Source of the DNA: Tsukamurella sp040611135
GTDB lineage: Bacteria > Actinomycetota > Actinomycetes > Mycobacteriales > Mycobacteriaceae
Assembly: GCF_040611135.1 (NCBI RefSeq)
Contig: NZ_JBEXNL010000005.1
Location: forward strand, 1 to 64,000
Reading direction: 5' to 3'
DNA length: 64,000 nt
Position numbers and translations under genes: made by a program. Each line of letters starts with the position of its first letter. The first letter of the stretch is position 1. The notes under the pieces are model-generated. The model saw nothing but the letters and a program-made list of their open reading frames with translations. It was not told where the DNA came from and did not search any database. Below are positions 32,629 through 40,932 of the stretch, piece after piece.

Positions 32629-33090
32629 CTATTGCGGCGCGGCGGGCGGCGCTTCTCGATTCCTGACCGGTCTCATCACCTGTCGCGCGAGGCAGGCGGG
32701 GATGCCCTCCGCGGCGGCACTGTGATCGCGCTTGTACACGCTGGGCGACACCCCGACGAGCTCGGTGAACCGGGTGCTGAAGGTCCCCAGCGACGAGCAG
32801 CCCACCGCGAAGCAGGCGTCGGTCACGGAGACATCGCCGCGCCGCATGAGCATCATCGCCCGCTCGATCCGGCGGGTCATGAGGTACGAGTACGGCGATT
32901 CGCCGTAGACGCGGCGGAACTCGCGACTGAGGTGCCCCGCCGACAGGTGCGCGCCCCGCGCGAGCTCCTCGACGTTCAGCGGCTGCGCGAACTCCCGGTC
33001 GATGCGGTCCCGCACCCGGCGCAGTACCGCGAGATCGCGGGCGCGCTGCGCTGGATCAGGACTGCGGGCGCCACTTCTTGGCGTACTCAT
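32629..33090 (-). CDS. AraC-family transcriptional regulator (short form)
   Basis: 153 residues, essentially a stand-alone AraC DNA-binding domain: LNVEELARGAHLSAGHLSREFRRVYGESPYSYLMTRRIERAMMLMRRGDVSVTDACFAVGCSSLGTFSTRFTELVGVSP, with both helix-turn-helix units and the conserved second-unit signature. There is no ligand domain. Its start at 33090 overlaps the end of the acyltransferase gene by 35 nt. The VOC gene follows by 10 nt; regulator-VOC pairs of this kind are frequent in actinobacteria and the regulator likely controls the pair. Confidence 0.85.
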   Translation of the reverse strand: MSTPRSGARSPDPAQRARDLAVLRRVRDRIDREFAQPLNVEELARGAHLSAGHLSREFRRVYGESPYSYLMTRRIERAMMLMRRGDVSVTDACFAVGCSSLGTFSTRFTELVGVSPSVYKRDHSAAAEGIPACLARQVMRPVRNREAPPAAPQ

Positions 33091-33769
33091 CGACGTACTC
33101 CTGACCCGTCAGCGCCTGGATCTCCTGCATGAGCCGGTCGGTGACCGAGCGTTCGAGGACGTGCCGCTCGTCGGGATCCGACGGGATGTCGTACTCGATC
33201 GGCTCGATCGGCTTGGCGAATCGCACCTGCACGCGCTCGGCGTGCCAGCTGAAGGGGCCGGGGGGCGAGACCTTGTCGGTGCCGATGACGCCGACGGGGA
33301 TGATCGGCACATTCGCCTCGAAGGCGATCCGGACCAGGCCCGTGCGGCCCCGGTAGAGCCGGCCGTCGGGGGAGCGCGTGCCCTCGGGGTACATGCCGAC
33401 GAGGCGCCCCTCGGCGAGGAGCTTCTTCGCGGTGTTCAGCGCCGCCGTAGCGGCGTCGCCACCGGCGCGATCGATCGGCACCTGCCCGGTCTGCGTGTAG
33501 AAGAACTTCTGCAGCTTCCCGGAGATACCGGGCGCGGTGAAGTAGTCGCTCTTGGCGAGGTAGGAGATGCGGCGCGGCACGACCAGCGGCACGAACAGCC
33601 AGTCCGCGATCGACAGGTGATTGCCTGCCAGCAGAGCCGGACCGTCGACGGGGATGTTCTCGAGCCCCTCGACGACCGGCCGGTTGATCACGCGGATCGT
33701 CGGCCCCACCGAGACGTGCTTGACCAGCCAGTACAGCAGTCCCTGGTCGCCGTGGTTGCTCTCAGCCAT
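33056..33769 (-). CDS. 1-acylglycerol-3-phosphate O-acyltransferase family protein
   Basis: 237 residues from ATG 33769 (a TTG three codons earlier is possible). PlsC-type acyltransferase: the catalytic NHLSIAD (NHX4D) near residue 55, the glycerophosphate-binding MYPEGTRSPDGRLYRGRTGLVRIAFEANVPIIPVGVIG (EGTR) near 130, and YLAKSDYFTAPGISGKLQKFFY between. It is expected at the membrane, adding an acyl chain to lysophosphatidate or a related acceptor. Divergent from hisD with a 121-bp gap. Confidence 0.87.
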   Translation of the reverse strand: MAESNHGDQGLLYWLVKHVSVGPTIRVINRPVVEGLENIPVDGPALLAGNHLSIADWLFVPLVVPRRISYLAKSDYFTAPGISGKLQKFFYTQTGQVPIDRAGGDAATAALNTAKKLLAEGRLVGMYPEGTRSPDGRLYRGRTGLVRIAFEANVPIIPVGVIGTDKVSPPGPFSWHAERVQVRFAKPIEPIEYDIPSDPDERHVLERSVTDRLMQEIQALTGQEYVDEYAKKWRPQS

Positions 33770-33878
33770 GGCCGACAACTTACCGGACCGTCAGGTGATC
33801 CGCGGACCGTCGGTCCCGGCTGTGACGGGCGCCGCAGCGCCCGGTGCCCTGGGCGGAAACGGGCTGGCGCTCGACCCA

Positions 33879-33884
33879 TAGAAT
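33879..33884 (+). promoter_or_regulatory. -10 box TAGAAT for a leaderless hisD start
   Basis: TAGAAT is followed by exactly six bases and the hisD ATG, the standard leaderless spacing. No Shine-Dalgarno sequence precedes the ATG. Confidence 0.6.
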
Positions 33885-33890
33885 GGTGTC

Positions 33891-35237
33891 ATGCCTGATC
33901 TGCAGCTGACCCGTCTCGACCTGCGCGGTCGCCGCCCGTCGCTCACCGAGTTGCGCGCCGCGCTGCCGCGCGGTGGCGTCGATGTCGACGCCGTGGTGCC
34001 GCAGGTCCGCCCGATCGTGGACGCGGTGGCGGAGCGCGGCGCCGAGGCCGCCCTCGAGTTCGGCGCGACGTTCGACGGTGTCCGTCCGGCCACGGTCCGC
34101 GTTCCCGCGGCGGCGCTGGAGCGTTCGCTCGCGCAGCTGGATCCGGCGATCCGTGCGGCGTTGGAGACCGCGATCGAGCGGGTCCGGAAGGTGCACGCCG
34201 ATCAGCGCCGCGTCGACACCGTGACGGAGGTGGTGCCCGGCGGTACCGTCACCGAGCGGTGGATCCCCGTCGACCGTGTCGGCCTGTACGTCCCCGGCGG
34301 CAACGCCGTGTATCCGTCGTCCGTCGTCATGAACGTCGTGCCGGCCCAGATCGCCGGCGTCGGCTCGCTCGTGGTGCTCTCGCCCGCGCAGAAGGACTTC
34401 GACGGTCTGCCGCACCCCACGATCCTCGCCGCGTGCGCGCTGCTCGGCGTCGACGAGGTGTGGGCCACCGGCGGCGCGCAGGGCATCGCGCTGGCCGCGC
34501 ACGGCGGCACGGATCTCGACGGCGCCGAGCTCGCCCCCGTCGACCTCATCACCGGTCCCGGCAACATCTACGTCACCGCTGCCAAGCGGCTGTGCCGCGG
34601 TCTCGTCGGCATCGACGCGGAGGCGGGCCCCACGGAGATCGCGATCCTCGCGGACAACACCGCCGATCCGGTGCACGTCGCGGCCGATCTCATCAGCCAG
34701 GCCGAGCACGATGTCATGGCCGCGTCCGTGCTGGTCACCACGTCGCCCGAGCTCGCCGACCGCGTCGACGAGGCGCTGTCCGCCCAGCTCGAGGTCACGC
34801 GCCACCGTGAGCGCGTGAATACCGCACTGCGCGGCCCGCAGTCCGGCACCGTCCTCGTGGACGGCATCGACGAGGGCCTCGACGTGGTCAACGCCTACGC
34901 CGCGGAGCACCTCGAGATCCAGACCGCGGAGGCGCACGCGGTCGCCGGTCGGGTCCGTGCCGCCGGCGCGATCTTCGTCGGGGCGCACTCGCCGGTGAGC
35001 CTCGGCGACTACGCCGCGGGCAGCAACCACGTGCTGCCCACCGCAGGTTGCGCCCGGCACAGCTCGGGCCTGTCCGTGCAGACCTTCCTACGGGGCGTGC
35101 ACGTCGTCGAGTACGACGAGGCCGCGCTCAAGGACATCGCGGGCACCGTCATCACCCTCGCGAACTCCGAGGACCTACCCGCGCACGGCGAGGCTGTGCG
35201 GCTGCGCTTCGAGTCGTTGAAGGGTGGGAACGCGTGA
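33891..35237 (+). CDS. hisD: Histidinol dehydrogenase
   Basis: 448 residues. Zinc- and NAD-dependent double oxidation of histidinol to histidine. Segments: WIPVDRVGLYVPGGNAVYPSSVVMNVVPAQIAGV, the IDAEAGPTEIAILAD substrate loop with the family signature, LISQAEHDVMAASVLVT with the zinc ligands Gln and His, AYAAEHLEIQT with its catalytic Glu-His, GDYAAGSNHVLPT, and a late RFESLKGG. Length is normal. It opens the operon; the GTG of hisC overlaps its stop by 4 nt. Confidence 0.96.
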   Translation: MPDLQLTRLDLRGRRPSLTELRAALPRGGVDVDAVVPQVRPIVDAVAERGAEAALEFGATFDGVRPATVRVPAAALERSLAQLDPAIRAALETAIERVRKVHADQRRVDTVTEVVPGGTVTERWIPVDRVGLYVPGGNAVYPSSVVMNVVPAQIAGVGSLVVLSPAQKDFDGLPHPTILAACALLGVDEVWATGGAQGIALAAHGGTDLDGAELAPVDLITGPGNIYVTAAKRLCRGLVGIDAEAGPTEIAILADNTADPVHVAADLISQAEHDVMAASVLVTTSPELADRVDEALSAQLEVTRHRERVNTALRGPQSGTVLVDGIDEGLDVVNAYAAEHLEIQTAEAHAVAGRVRAAGAIFVGAHSPVSLGDYAAGSNHVLPTAGCARHSSGLSVQTFLRGVHVVEYDEAALKDIAGTVITLANSEDLPAHGEAVRLRFESLKGGNA

Positions 35238-36361
35238 CCCCGCTGCCCGGCGAATCGGTGACGCTGGACCAGCTGCCGATCCGCGACACGCTCCGCGGCA
35301 AGGAGCCCTACGGGGCGCCGCAGCTGCCGGTGGCCGCCGCGATGAACACCAACGAGAACCCGCACGCGCCGAGCCCCGCGCTCGTGGCGGACATCGCTAA
35401 GGCCGTCGCCGAGGCCGCCGCCGCGATGAACCGGTATCCCGACCGCGACCTGGCCGCGCTGCGGAACCGGTTGGCGGAGTACGTGACCGAGCGGACGGGC
35501 ACCGTCGTCGGGCCGCAGAACCTGTGGGCGGCGAACGGCTCCAACGAGATCCTGCAGCAGGTGTTGCAGGTGTTCGGCGGTCCCGGTCGCACCGCGATGG
35601 GTTTCGTGCCCAGCTACTCGATGCACCCGATCATCGCGGACGGCACCGATACGCACTGGATCCCGGGCAAGCGCACCGCCGACTTCTCCCTCGACGTCGA
35701 CTACGCCGTCGGCGCGATCGACGAGCTGCGGCCCGACGTGCTGTTCCTGACGAACCCCAACAACCCGACCGGGCACCTCATCGCCTCCGGCGATCTGATC
35801 CGCATGATCGAGGCGGCGCCGGGCATCGTCATCGTCGACGAGGCGTACGGAGAGTTCAGCTCCGGGCCGTCCGCGGTGCGCCTGCTCGACCGCTTCGGCG
35901 ACAAGCTGATCGTCAGCCGCACCATGAGCAAGGCCTTCGCGTTCGCGGGCGGCCGCGTGGGGTACCTCGTGGCGGCACCCGCGATCGTGGACGCCATTCA
36001 GCTGGTGCGCCTCCCGTACCACCTGTCCGTGTTCACGCAGGCCGCCGCGATCGCCGCCATCGACCACCGCGCCGAGACCCTCGCCTCCGTCGCGCACCTC
36101 TCGGCGGAGCGCGACCGGATCGCTGCGCGGCTGCGTGCGTTGGGTTACGAGGTCATCTCCTCGCACGCGAACTTCATCCTCTACGGTGGCTTCGCGGACG
36201 AGGCCGCCGCCTGGCGCACCTACCTCGACGGCGGAGTCCTGGTGCGCGACATGCACATCCCCGGGTTCCTCCGGGTCACGGTGGGACTGGACCACGAGAA
36301 CGACGCCTTCCTCGCGATCAGCGAGAAGCTGGCACCGAAGAACGACGGAGACCGCTCATGA
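35234..36361 (+). CDS. hisC: Histidinol-phosphate aminotransferase
   Basis: 375 residues from GTG 35234. PLP enzyme transferring an amino group to imidazole acetol phosphate. Seen: MNTNENPHAPSPAL, MNRYPDRD, AANGSNEILQQVLQVFGGPGR, FLTNPNNPTGHL, IVDEAYGEFSSG, and the PLP lysine 233 in SRTMSKAFAFAGGRVGY. Length is standard. Coupled to hisD and to hisB by 4-nt overlaps. Confidence 0.95.
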   Translation: MTPLPGESVTLDQLPIRDTLRGKEPYGAPQLPVAAAMNTNENPHAPSPALVADIAKAVAEAAAAMNRYPDRDLAALRNRLAEYVTERTGTVVGPQNLWAANGSNEILQQVLQVFGGPGRTAMGFVPSYSMHPIIADGTDTHWIPGKRTADFSLDVDYAVGAIDELRPDVLFLTNPNNPTGHLIASGDLIRMIEAAPGIVIVDEAYGEFSSGPSAVRLLDRFGDKLIVSRTMSKAFAFAGGRVGYLVAAPAIVDAIQLVRLPYHLSVFTQAAAIAAIDHRAETLASVAHLSAERDRIAARLRALGYEVISSHANFILYGGFADEAAAWRTYLDGGVLVRDMHIPGFLRVTVGLDHENDAFLAISEKLAPKNDGDRS

Positions 36362-36972
36362 CCGACCGCATCGCCCGCATCGAGCGCACGACGCGCGAAT
36401 CGTCCATCGTCGTGGAGCTCAACCTCGACGGCACCGGGACCACCGAGATCTCCACGGGCGTGCCCTTCTTCGACCACATGCTCACGGCGTTCGGCCAGCA
36501 CGGCAGCTTCGACCTGACCGTGCAGGCCAAGGGCGACATCGAGATCGACGCGCATCACACGGTGGAGGACACCGCGATCGTGCTGGGCCAGGCGTTCGCG
36601 GAGGCACTGGGTGACAAGCGCGGCATCCGCCGCTTCGGCGACTGCTTCATCCCCATGGACGAGACGCTGGCGCACGCGTCGGTCGATGTCTCCGGCCGCC
36701 CCTACGCGGTGCACACCGGGGAGCCGGAGTACCTGGTCAGTTCCGTGATCGGCGGCTACCCGGGTGTTCCGTACTCGACGGTGATCAACCGCCACGTCTT
36801 CGAGTCGCTCGCCATGAACGCGCGCATCGCGTTGCACGTGCGCGTGCTCTACGGTCGCGATCCGCACCACATCACCGAGGCCGAGTTCAAGGCCGTGGCC
36901 CGCGCCCTCCGCGCGGCCGTCGAGCCCGACCCGCGCGTCACCGGCGTGCCGTCGACCAAGGGAACCCTCTAG
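36358..36972 (+). CDS. hisB: Imidazoleglycerol-phosphate dehydratase
   Basis: 204 residues. Mn-dependent dehydration of imidazole glycerol phosphate. The two-fold repeated metal motifs are clear: FDHMLTAFGQHGSFDL and DAHHTVEDTAIVLG in the first half, HVFESLAMNARIALHVRVLYGRDPHHITEAEFKAVARALR in the second. It is a monofunctional HisB without a phosphatase domain, as in other actinobacteria; the phosphatase is HisN, encoded in the downstream his cluster. Here the operon ends at a hairpin and the purine module begins; in the related order hisH would follow directly. Confidence 0.96.
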   Translation: MTDRIARIERTTRESSIVVELNLDGTGTTEISTGVPFFDHMLTAFGQHGSFDLTVQAKGDIEIDAHHTVEDTAIVLGQAFAEALGDKRGIRRFGDCFIPMDETLAHASVDVSGRPYAVHTGEPEYLVSSVIGGYPGVPYSTVINRHVFESLAMNARIALHVRVLYGRDPHHITEAEFKAVARALRAAVEPDPRVTGVPSTKGTL

Positions 36973-36985
36973 CCCACGTCCCCGA

Positions 36986-37009
36986 GGGCCGACGGTGCGC
37001 CGTCGGCCC
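36986..37009. terminator. Perfect stem-loop after hisB
   Basis: A 10-bp perfect stem (GGGCCGACGG with CCGTCGGCCC) and a TGCG loop, in the 54-bp gap between convergent hisB and allB. It contains one copy of GACGGTGC. No T-run; probably a bidirectional terminator. Confidence 0.65.
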
Positions 37010-37026
37010 CGGGACGGATCGGCCTG

Positions 37027-38376
37027 TCAGGCCTCGCCGCGGCGGAGCAGGCTGCCGTGCGGGGTCTCGAAGTCGACCTTCCGACCGCGCACCCAGGTGC
37101 CGTCGACGACCCCGGCGAGCGCGCGCCCGTCGTAGGGGGAGATGGCGTTCTTGTGGTGCAGCCGGTGCACGTCCACGACCTGCGCGGCCTCGGGCTCGAA
37201 GATCGCGAAATCCGCGTCGAAGCCCAGGGCGATGCGGCCCTTGCGAGTCATGCCGGCCAGCCGGGCGGGGTTCGCCGACATCCATTCGAGCACCTGCTCG
37301 AGCCCGATACCGCGGCGCTTGGCCTCGGTCCAGATCAGGGACAAGCCGAGCTGCAGCGAGGCGACGCCGCCCCACGCGACACCGAAGTCGCCGTTCTCGA
37401 CGTCCTTGAGGTCGATCGTCGAGGGGGAGTGGTCGGACACGATGCAGTCGATCGTGCCGTTCTGCAGTCCCTCCCACAGCAACTCGCGGTTCGAGGCCTC
37501 GCGGATCGGCGGGCAGCACTTGAACGCCGTCGCGCCGTTCGGGATCTCCTCCGCCAGCAGCGTGAGGTAGTGCGGGCAGGTCTCGACGGTGAGCTTGACC
37601 CCGTCGCGCCGCGCGCTCGCGATCATCGGCAGCGCGTCGGACGACGACAGGTGCAGCACGTGCGCGCGGGCTCCGGTCCAGCGGGCCCGTTCGATGACAT
37701 CGGCGATGGCCTTGTTCTCGGCGCCGCGCGGGCGGGAGGCCAGGAAGCCGGAGTACTCGGCTCCGGTGGGCTCGGGGGCGTGGTCGATGGAGCACGCGTC
37801 CTCCGCGTGCACGATCATCAGCGAGTCGAAGGTGGCCAGTTCGGCCATGTCCTCCTGCATCTCGTCCACCGTGAGCGCCGGGAACTCGTCGACGCCCGAG
37901 TGCAGCAGGAAGCACTTGAATCCGAACACGCCGTCGTCGTGCAGGCCGCGCAGCTGGTCCTTGTTGCCCGGCACGGCACCGCCCCAGAAGCCCACGTCGA
38001 TGTAGGCCTTGGGGCCGGCCACCTCGCGCTTGAGACGCAGGGCCTCGCGGTCGACGGTGGGCGGGATCGAGTTGAGCGGCATATCCACCAGCGTCGTGAC
38101 GCCGCCCGCGGCGGCCGCTTTCGTCGCGGACTCGAAGCCCTCCCAGTCGGTGCGGCCGGGCTCATTGACGTGCACGTGCGTGTCGACGAGGCCGGGGATC
38201 ATCACCTGGTCGTCGCTGAGTTCGATGACCTCCCGGCCCGCGAGGCCGTTCCCGAGCGGCTCGATGGCGACGACGCGGCCGTCGCGGATCCCGACCTCGC
38301 GGGCGACCGTTCCGGCGGTGGTGACGATGCGGCTGCCGCGGACCACGAGGTCGTACTCGGGGGTGTCCGTGCTCAT
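37027..38376 (-). CDS. allB: Allantoinase
   Basis: 449 residues from ATG 38376 with GGAGAG just upstream. Opens the hydantoin ring of allantoin to allantoate. Cyclic-amidohydrolase features: DTHVHVNEPGRTDWEG (metal ligands His67 and His69), GFKCF with the carbamylated lysine (Lys154), MIVHAEDACSI, the histidine in HVLHLSS, ETCPHYL and the late CIVSDHSPSTIDLK with the metal aspartate. Of the dihydropyrimidinase superfamily, the sequence is closest to AllB, and the neighbours (xanthine dehydrogenase, ureidoglycine aminohydrolase) support this. A TTCCG-N5-CGGAA palindrome lies 20 bp upstream. Confidence 0.93.
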   Translation of the reverse strand: MSTDTPEYDLVVRGSRIVTTAGTVAREVGIRDGRVVAIEPLGNGLAGREVIELSDDQVMIPGLVDTHVHVNEPGRTDWEGFESATKAAAAGGVTTLVDMPLNSIPPTVDREALRLKREVAGPKAYIDVGFWGGAVPGNKDQLRGLHDDGVFGFKCFLLHSGVDEFPALTVDEMQEDMAELATFDSLMIVHAEDACSIDHAPEPTGAEYSGFLASRPRGAENKAIADVIERARWTGARAHVLHLSSSDALPMIASARRDGVKLTVETCPHYLTLLAEEIPNGATAFKCCPPIREASNRELLWEGLQNGTIDCIVSDHSPSTIDLKDVENGDFGVAWGGVASLQLGLSLIWTEAKRRGIGLEQVLEWMSANPARLAGMTRKGRIALGFDADFAIFEPEAAQVVDVHRLHHKNAISPYDGRALAGVVDGTWVRGRKVDFETPHGSLLRRGEA

Positions 38377-38392
38377 GAGCTCTCCTTCGCTA

Positions 38393-38415
38393 GAAATTCC
38401 GAGTCGCGGAATTTC
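38393..38415. promoter_or_regulatory. Operator palindrome upstream of allB
   Basis: Perfect 9-bp arms GAAATTCCG and CGGAATTTC around AGTCG. The core TTCCG-N5-CGGAA (38397-38411) is shared with sites at 38566, 53222 and, imperfectly, 51563 and 53467. It sits 20 bp before the allB start, where bound protein would block transcription. Confidence 0.72.
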
Positions 38416-38513
38416 GTCTCGATCCTGAGGCAACAGTAGGTGTGACCTGCACCACTAGTCAAGATTCCAGTTTCCGCCGTGTGGCGATCATATTCCGACA
38501 TGCGACATCCCTC

Positions 38514-38544
38514 TTGACAGGAACGCTGGCATAGGTCTTACTTA
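38514..38544 (+). promoter_or_regulatory. Promoter candidate for the NCS1 transporter operon
   Basis: TTGACA at 38514-38519 is a perfect -35 box; TACTTA at 38539-38544 is the best -10 in range, although the 19-bp spacing is long. The operator at 38566-38580 would lie just downstream of the start point. Confidence 0.4.
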
Positions 38545-38565
38545 TCGCTACCAGTGGAAGAATCG

Positions 38566-38580
38566 TTCCGTAACACGGAA
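38566..38580. promoter_or_regulatory. Operator upstream of the NCS1 transporter gene
   Basis: TTCCGTAACACGGAA, a perfect TTCCG-N5-CGGAA site (arms extend to 6 bp), 39 bp before the transporter ATG. Confidence 0.7.
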
Positions 38581-38619
38581 TGAATTCGAGCGGTCAGCCA
38601 GCAAGAACGAAGGCCCAGC

Positions 38620-40164
38620 ATGACAGAAGAACTCACCCCCCGCGCCGGCGCGCCGGAGGCGAACCCGATCCGACTCGGTGACGCCGACATCGCCGATCTG
38701 CCCGACGTGGATGCCCTCAACCGGCTCAGCGACGGCCTCTACAACCGGGACCTCGCACCGACGAAGCGAGCGGGCCGCACCTGGGGCGGCTACAACATCT
38801 TCACCCTGTGGGCGAACGACGTGCACAGCCTCGGCAACTACGCGTTCGCGATCGGACTGTTCGCGCTCGGCCTCGGAGGTTGGCAGATCCTGCTCGCGCT
38901 CGGCCTCGGCGGCGTGTTCCTCTTCCTCCTCCTGAACCTGTCCGGGTTCATGGGGGAGAAGACGGGCGTGCCCTTCCCAGTGATGAGCCGCATCTCCTTC
39001 GGCATCCGCGGCGCGCAGATCCCCGCACTCATCCGCGGTGTCGTCGCCATCGCCTGGTTCGGCATCCAGACCTACCTCGCATCGGTGGTCCTGCGGATCA
39101 TGATCGTCGCCGTGATCCCGAGTGCCGATACGCTCGATCACAACCGCTTCCTCGGTCTCTCCACACTGGGGTGGATCGCGTTCGTCGTGCTCTGGGTGAT
39201 CCAGCTGGTGATCGTGAGCTACGGCATGGAGATGATCCGCAAGTACGAGGCGTTCGCCGGACCCGTCATCCTCATCACGATGGCTTCGCTGGCGTTCTGG
39301 ATGTTCGGCAAGGCGGGCTGGTCGATCGCGTGGACCACGCCGACGTCCAAGACCGGACTGGACATGTGGCTGCAGATCGTCGGCGGCGCGAGCCTGTGGG
39401 TCGCCATCTACGGCACCTTCGTCCTCAACTTCTGCGACTTCACCCGCAACGCGAAGGCGAAGAAGTCCATCGTGCGCGGCAACTTCTTCGGCATCCCCCT
39501 CAACATGCTGCTCTTCGGCGGCATCGTGATCACCCTCGCCGGGGCGCAGTTCAAGATCAACGGCCAGGTCATCGAGTCGCCGGCGGACATCGTCAAGACC
39601 GTCCCGAACACGCTGCTCCTGGTCCTCGCGTGCCTGGCGCTTCTCGTGCTGACCGTCGCGGTCAACCTGATGGCGAACTTCGTCGCGCCGATCTACGCGC
39701 TCAACAACCTCTTCCCCAAGCAGCTGAACTTCCGCCGCGCCGGCCTCATCTCCGGTGTCATCGGACTCGTCATCCTGCCGTGGAACCTGTACGACTCGCC
39801 CGCGGTGATCACCTACTTCCTCGGGGGCCTCGGCGCCCTCCTGGGCCCGCTGTTCGGCATCGTCATGGCCGACTACTGGCTCATCCGCAGGTCGAAGGTC
39901 AACGTGCCCGACCTGTACTGCGACCTGCCCGACGCGCCGTACTACTACCGCGGCGGCGTCAACCCGCGCGCCGTGATCGCCCTCGTCCCCACCGCCGGTG
40001 CCGCGCTTCTCATGGCCTTCGTCCCCGCGTTCCACGTCGTGTCGAACTACTCGTGGTTCATCGGCGCCGCGCTCGGAGCGATCGTCTATCTGCTCGTGGC
40101 CGATCGCACGGGCCCGTTCGTCGATGTCTCCGGTGAGCCGATCGCCGTTCCCAGCAAGCACTAG
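38620..40164 (+). CDS. NCS1-family permease, probably allantoin or hydantoin
   Basis: 514 residues with about 12 membrane segments. The family signature runs through NRDLAPTKRAGRTWGGYNIFTLWANDVHSLGNYAFAIG at the first helix, PFPVMSRISFGIRGAQIPALIRGVVAIAWFGIQTYLAS in helix 3 and NFVAPIYALNNLFPKQLNFRRAGLISG later, as in the Mhp1/PucI-type sodium- or proton-coupled importers. Substrates of this family are hydantoins, allantoin, uracil, purines or thiamine; the position opposite allB and before a racemase-fold protein favours allantoin. It heads a four-gene plus-strand operon. Confidence 0.88.
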   Translation: MTEELTPRAGAPEANPIRLGDADIADLPDVDALNRLSDGLYNRDLAPTKRAGRTWGGYNIFTLWANDVHSLGNYAFAIGLFALGLGGWQILLALGLGGVFLFLLLNLSGFMGEKTGVPFPVMSRISFGIRGAQIPALIRGVVAIAWFGIQTYLASVVLRIMIVAVIPSADTLDHNRFLGLSTLGWIAFVVLWVIQLVIVSYGMEMIRKYEAFAGPVILITMASLAFWMFGKAGWSIAWTTPTSKTGLDMWLQIVGGASLWVAIYGTFVLNFCDFTRNAKAKKSIVRGNFFGIPLNMLLFGGIVITLAGAQFKINGQVIESPADIVKTVPNTLLLVLACLALLVLTVAVNLMANFVAPIYALNNLFPKQLNFRRAGLISGVIGLVILPWNLYDSPAVITYFLGGLGALLGPLFGIVMADYWLIRRSKVNVPDLYCDLPDAPYYYRGGVNPRAVIALVPTAGAALLMAFVPAFHVVSNYSWFIGAALGAIVYLLVADRTGPFVDVSGEPIAVPSKH

Positions 40165-40175
40165 GAGCACCCGCC

Positions 40176-40898
40176 ATGCGCATTCTCGTCGCCAACGTCA
40201 ACACCACCGAGTCCATGACCGCGGCCATCGCGGAATCCGCCCGGTCAGCAGCGTCCCCGGGAACCGAGATCATCGGCATCACACCGCGGTTCGGGGCGGA
40301 CTCCTGCGAGGGGAACTTCGAGTCCTACCTCGCGGCGATCGCCGTCATGGACGCCATCACCCGGTACGAGGGCCCGTACGACGCCGTCATTCAGGCGGGC
40401 TACGGCGAGCACGGCCGCGAGGGCCTGCAGGAGCTGCTCGAGGTCCCGGTCGTCGACATCACCGAGGCCGCGGCGTCGACCGCGATGTACCTGGGGCACA
40501 AGTACTCCGTGGTCACCACCCTCGACCGCACCGTGCCGCTCATCGAGGATCGGCTCAAGCTCGCCGGGCTGGATGCGCGGTGCGCCTCGGTGCGCGCCTC
40601 GGGACTGGGCGTGCTCGAACTCGAGTCCGAGCCCGAGCGCGCCGTCGAGGCGATCGTCGCGCAGGCGCGCGAGGCGGTCGAGCGCGACCATGCCGAGGTC
40701 ATCTGCCTCGGTTGCGGCGGCATGGCGGAGCTCGAGGAGAAGGTCTCCGCCGCAACGGGAGTCCCCATCGTCGACGGTGTCCGCTCGGCCGTCACGATCG
40801 CGGAGGGGCTGGTCCGGATGGGCCTGCGCACCTCCAAGGTCCGGACCTACGCCGCCCCGCGGCCGAAGGTCGTGACCGGCTGGCCGATTCAGAGCTGA
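40176..40898 (+). CDS. Asp/Glu/hydantoin racemase-fold protein lacking the first catalytic Cys
   Basis: 240 residues of the aspartate/glutamate/hydantoin racemase family, with MRILVANVNTTESMTAAIAESARSAASPGTEI at the N-terminus as in allantoin (HpxA) and hydantoin racemases. The second catalytic cysteine is present (Cys180 in ICLGCGGM). The first, usually in ACFGDPGL, is replaced: the sequence here is QAGYGEHGR, with Gly75 at the cysteine position. A two-base racemase mechanism therefore looks impossible; enzymes of this fold with one cysteine and a glycine (arylmalonate decarboxylase) do a different chemistry. Located 11 nt after the NCS1 permease, its substrate is likely an allantoin-related compound. 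Confidence 0.8.
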   Translation: MRILVANVNTTESMTAAIAESARSAASPGTEIIGITPRFGADSCEGNFESYLAAIAVMDAITRYEGPYDAVIQAGYGEHGREGLQELLEVPVVDITEAAASTAMYLGHKYSVVTTLDRTVPLIEDRLKLAGLDARCASVRASGLGVLELESEPERAVEAIVAQAREAVERDHAEVICLGCGGMAELEEKVSAATGVPIVDGVRSAVTIAEGLVRMGLRTSKVRTYAAPRPKVVTGWPIQS

Positions 40899-40932
40899 CT
40901 CAGACACGATGCCCGACTCGAAGGGAACGACC

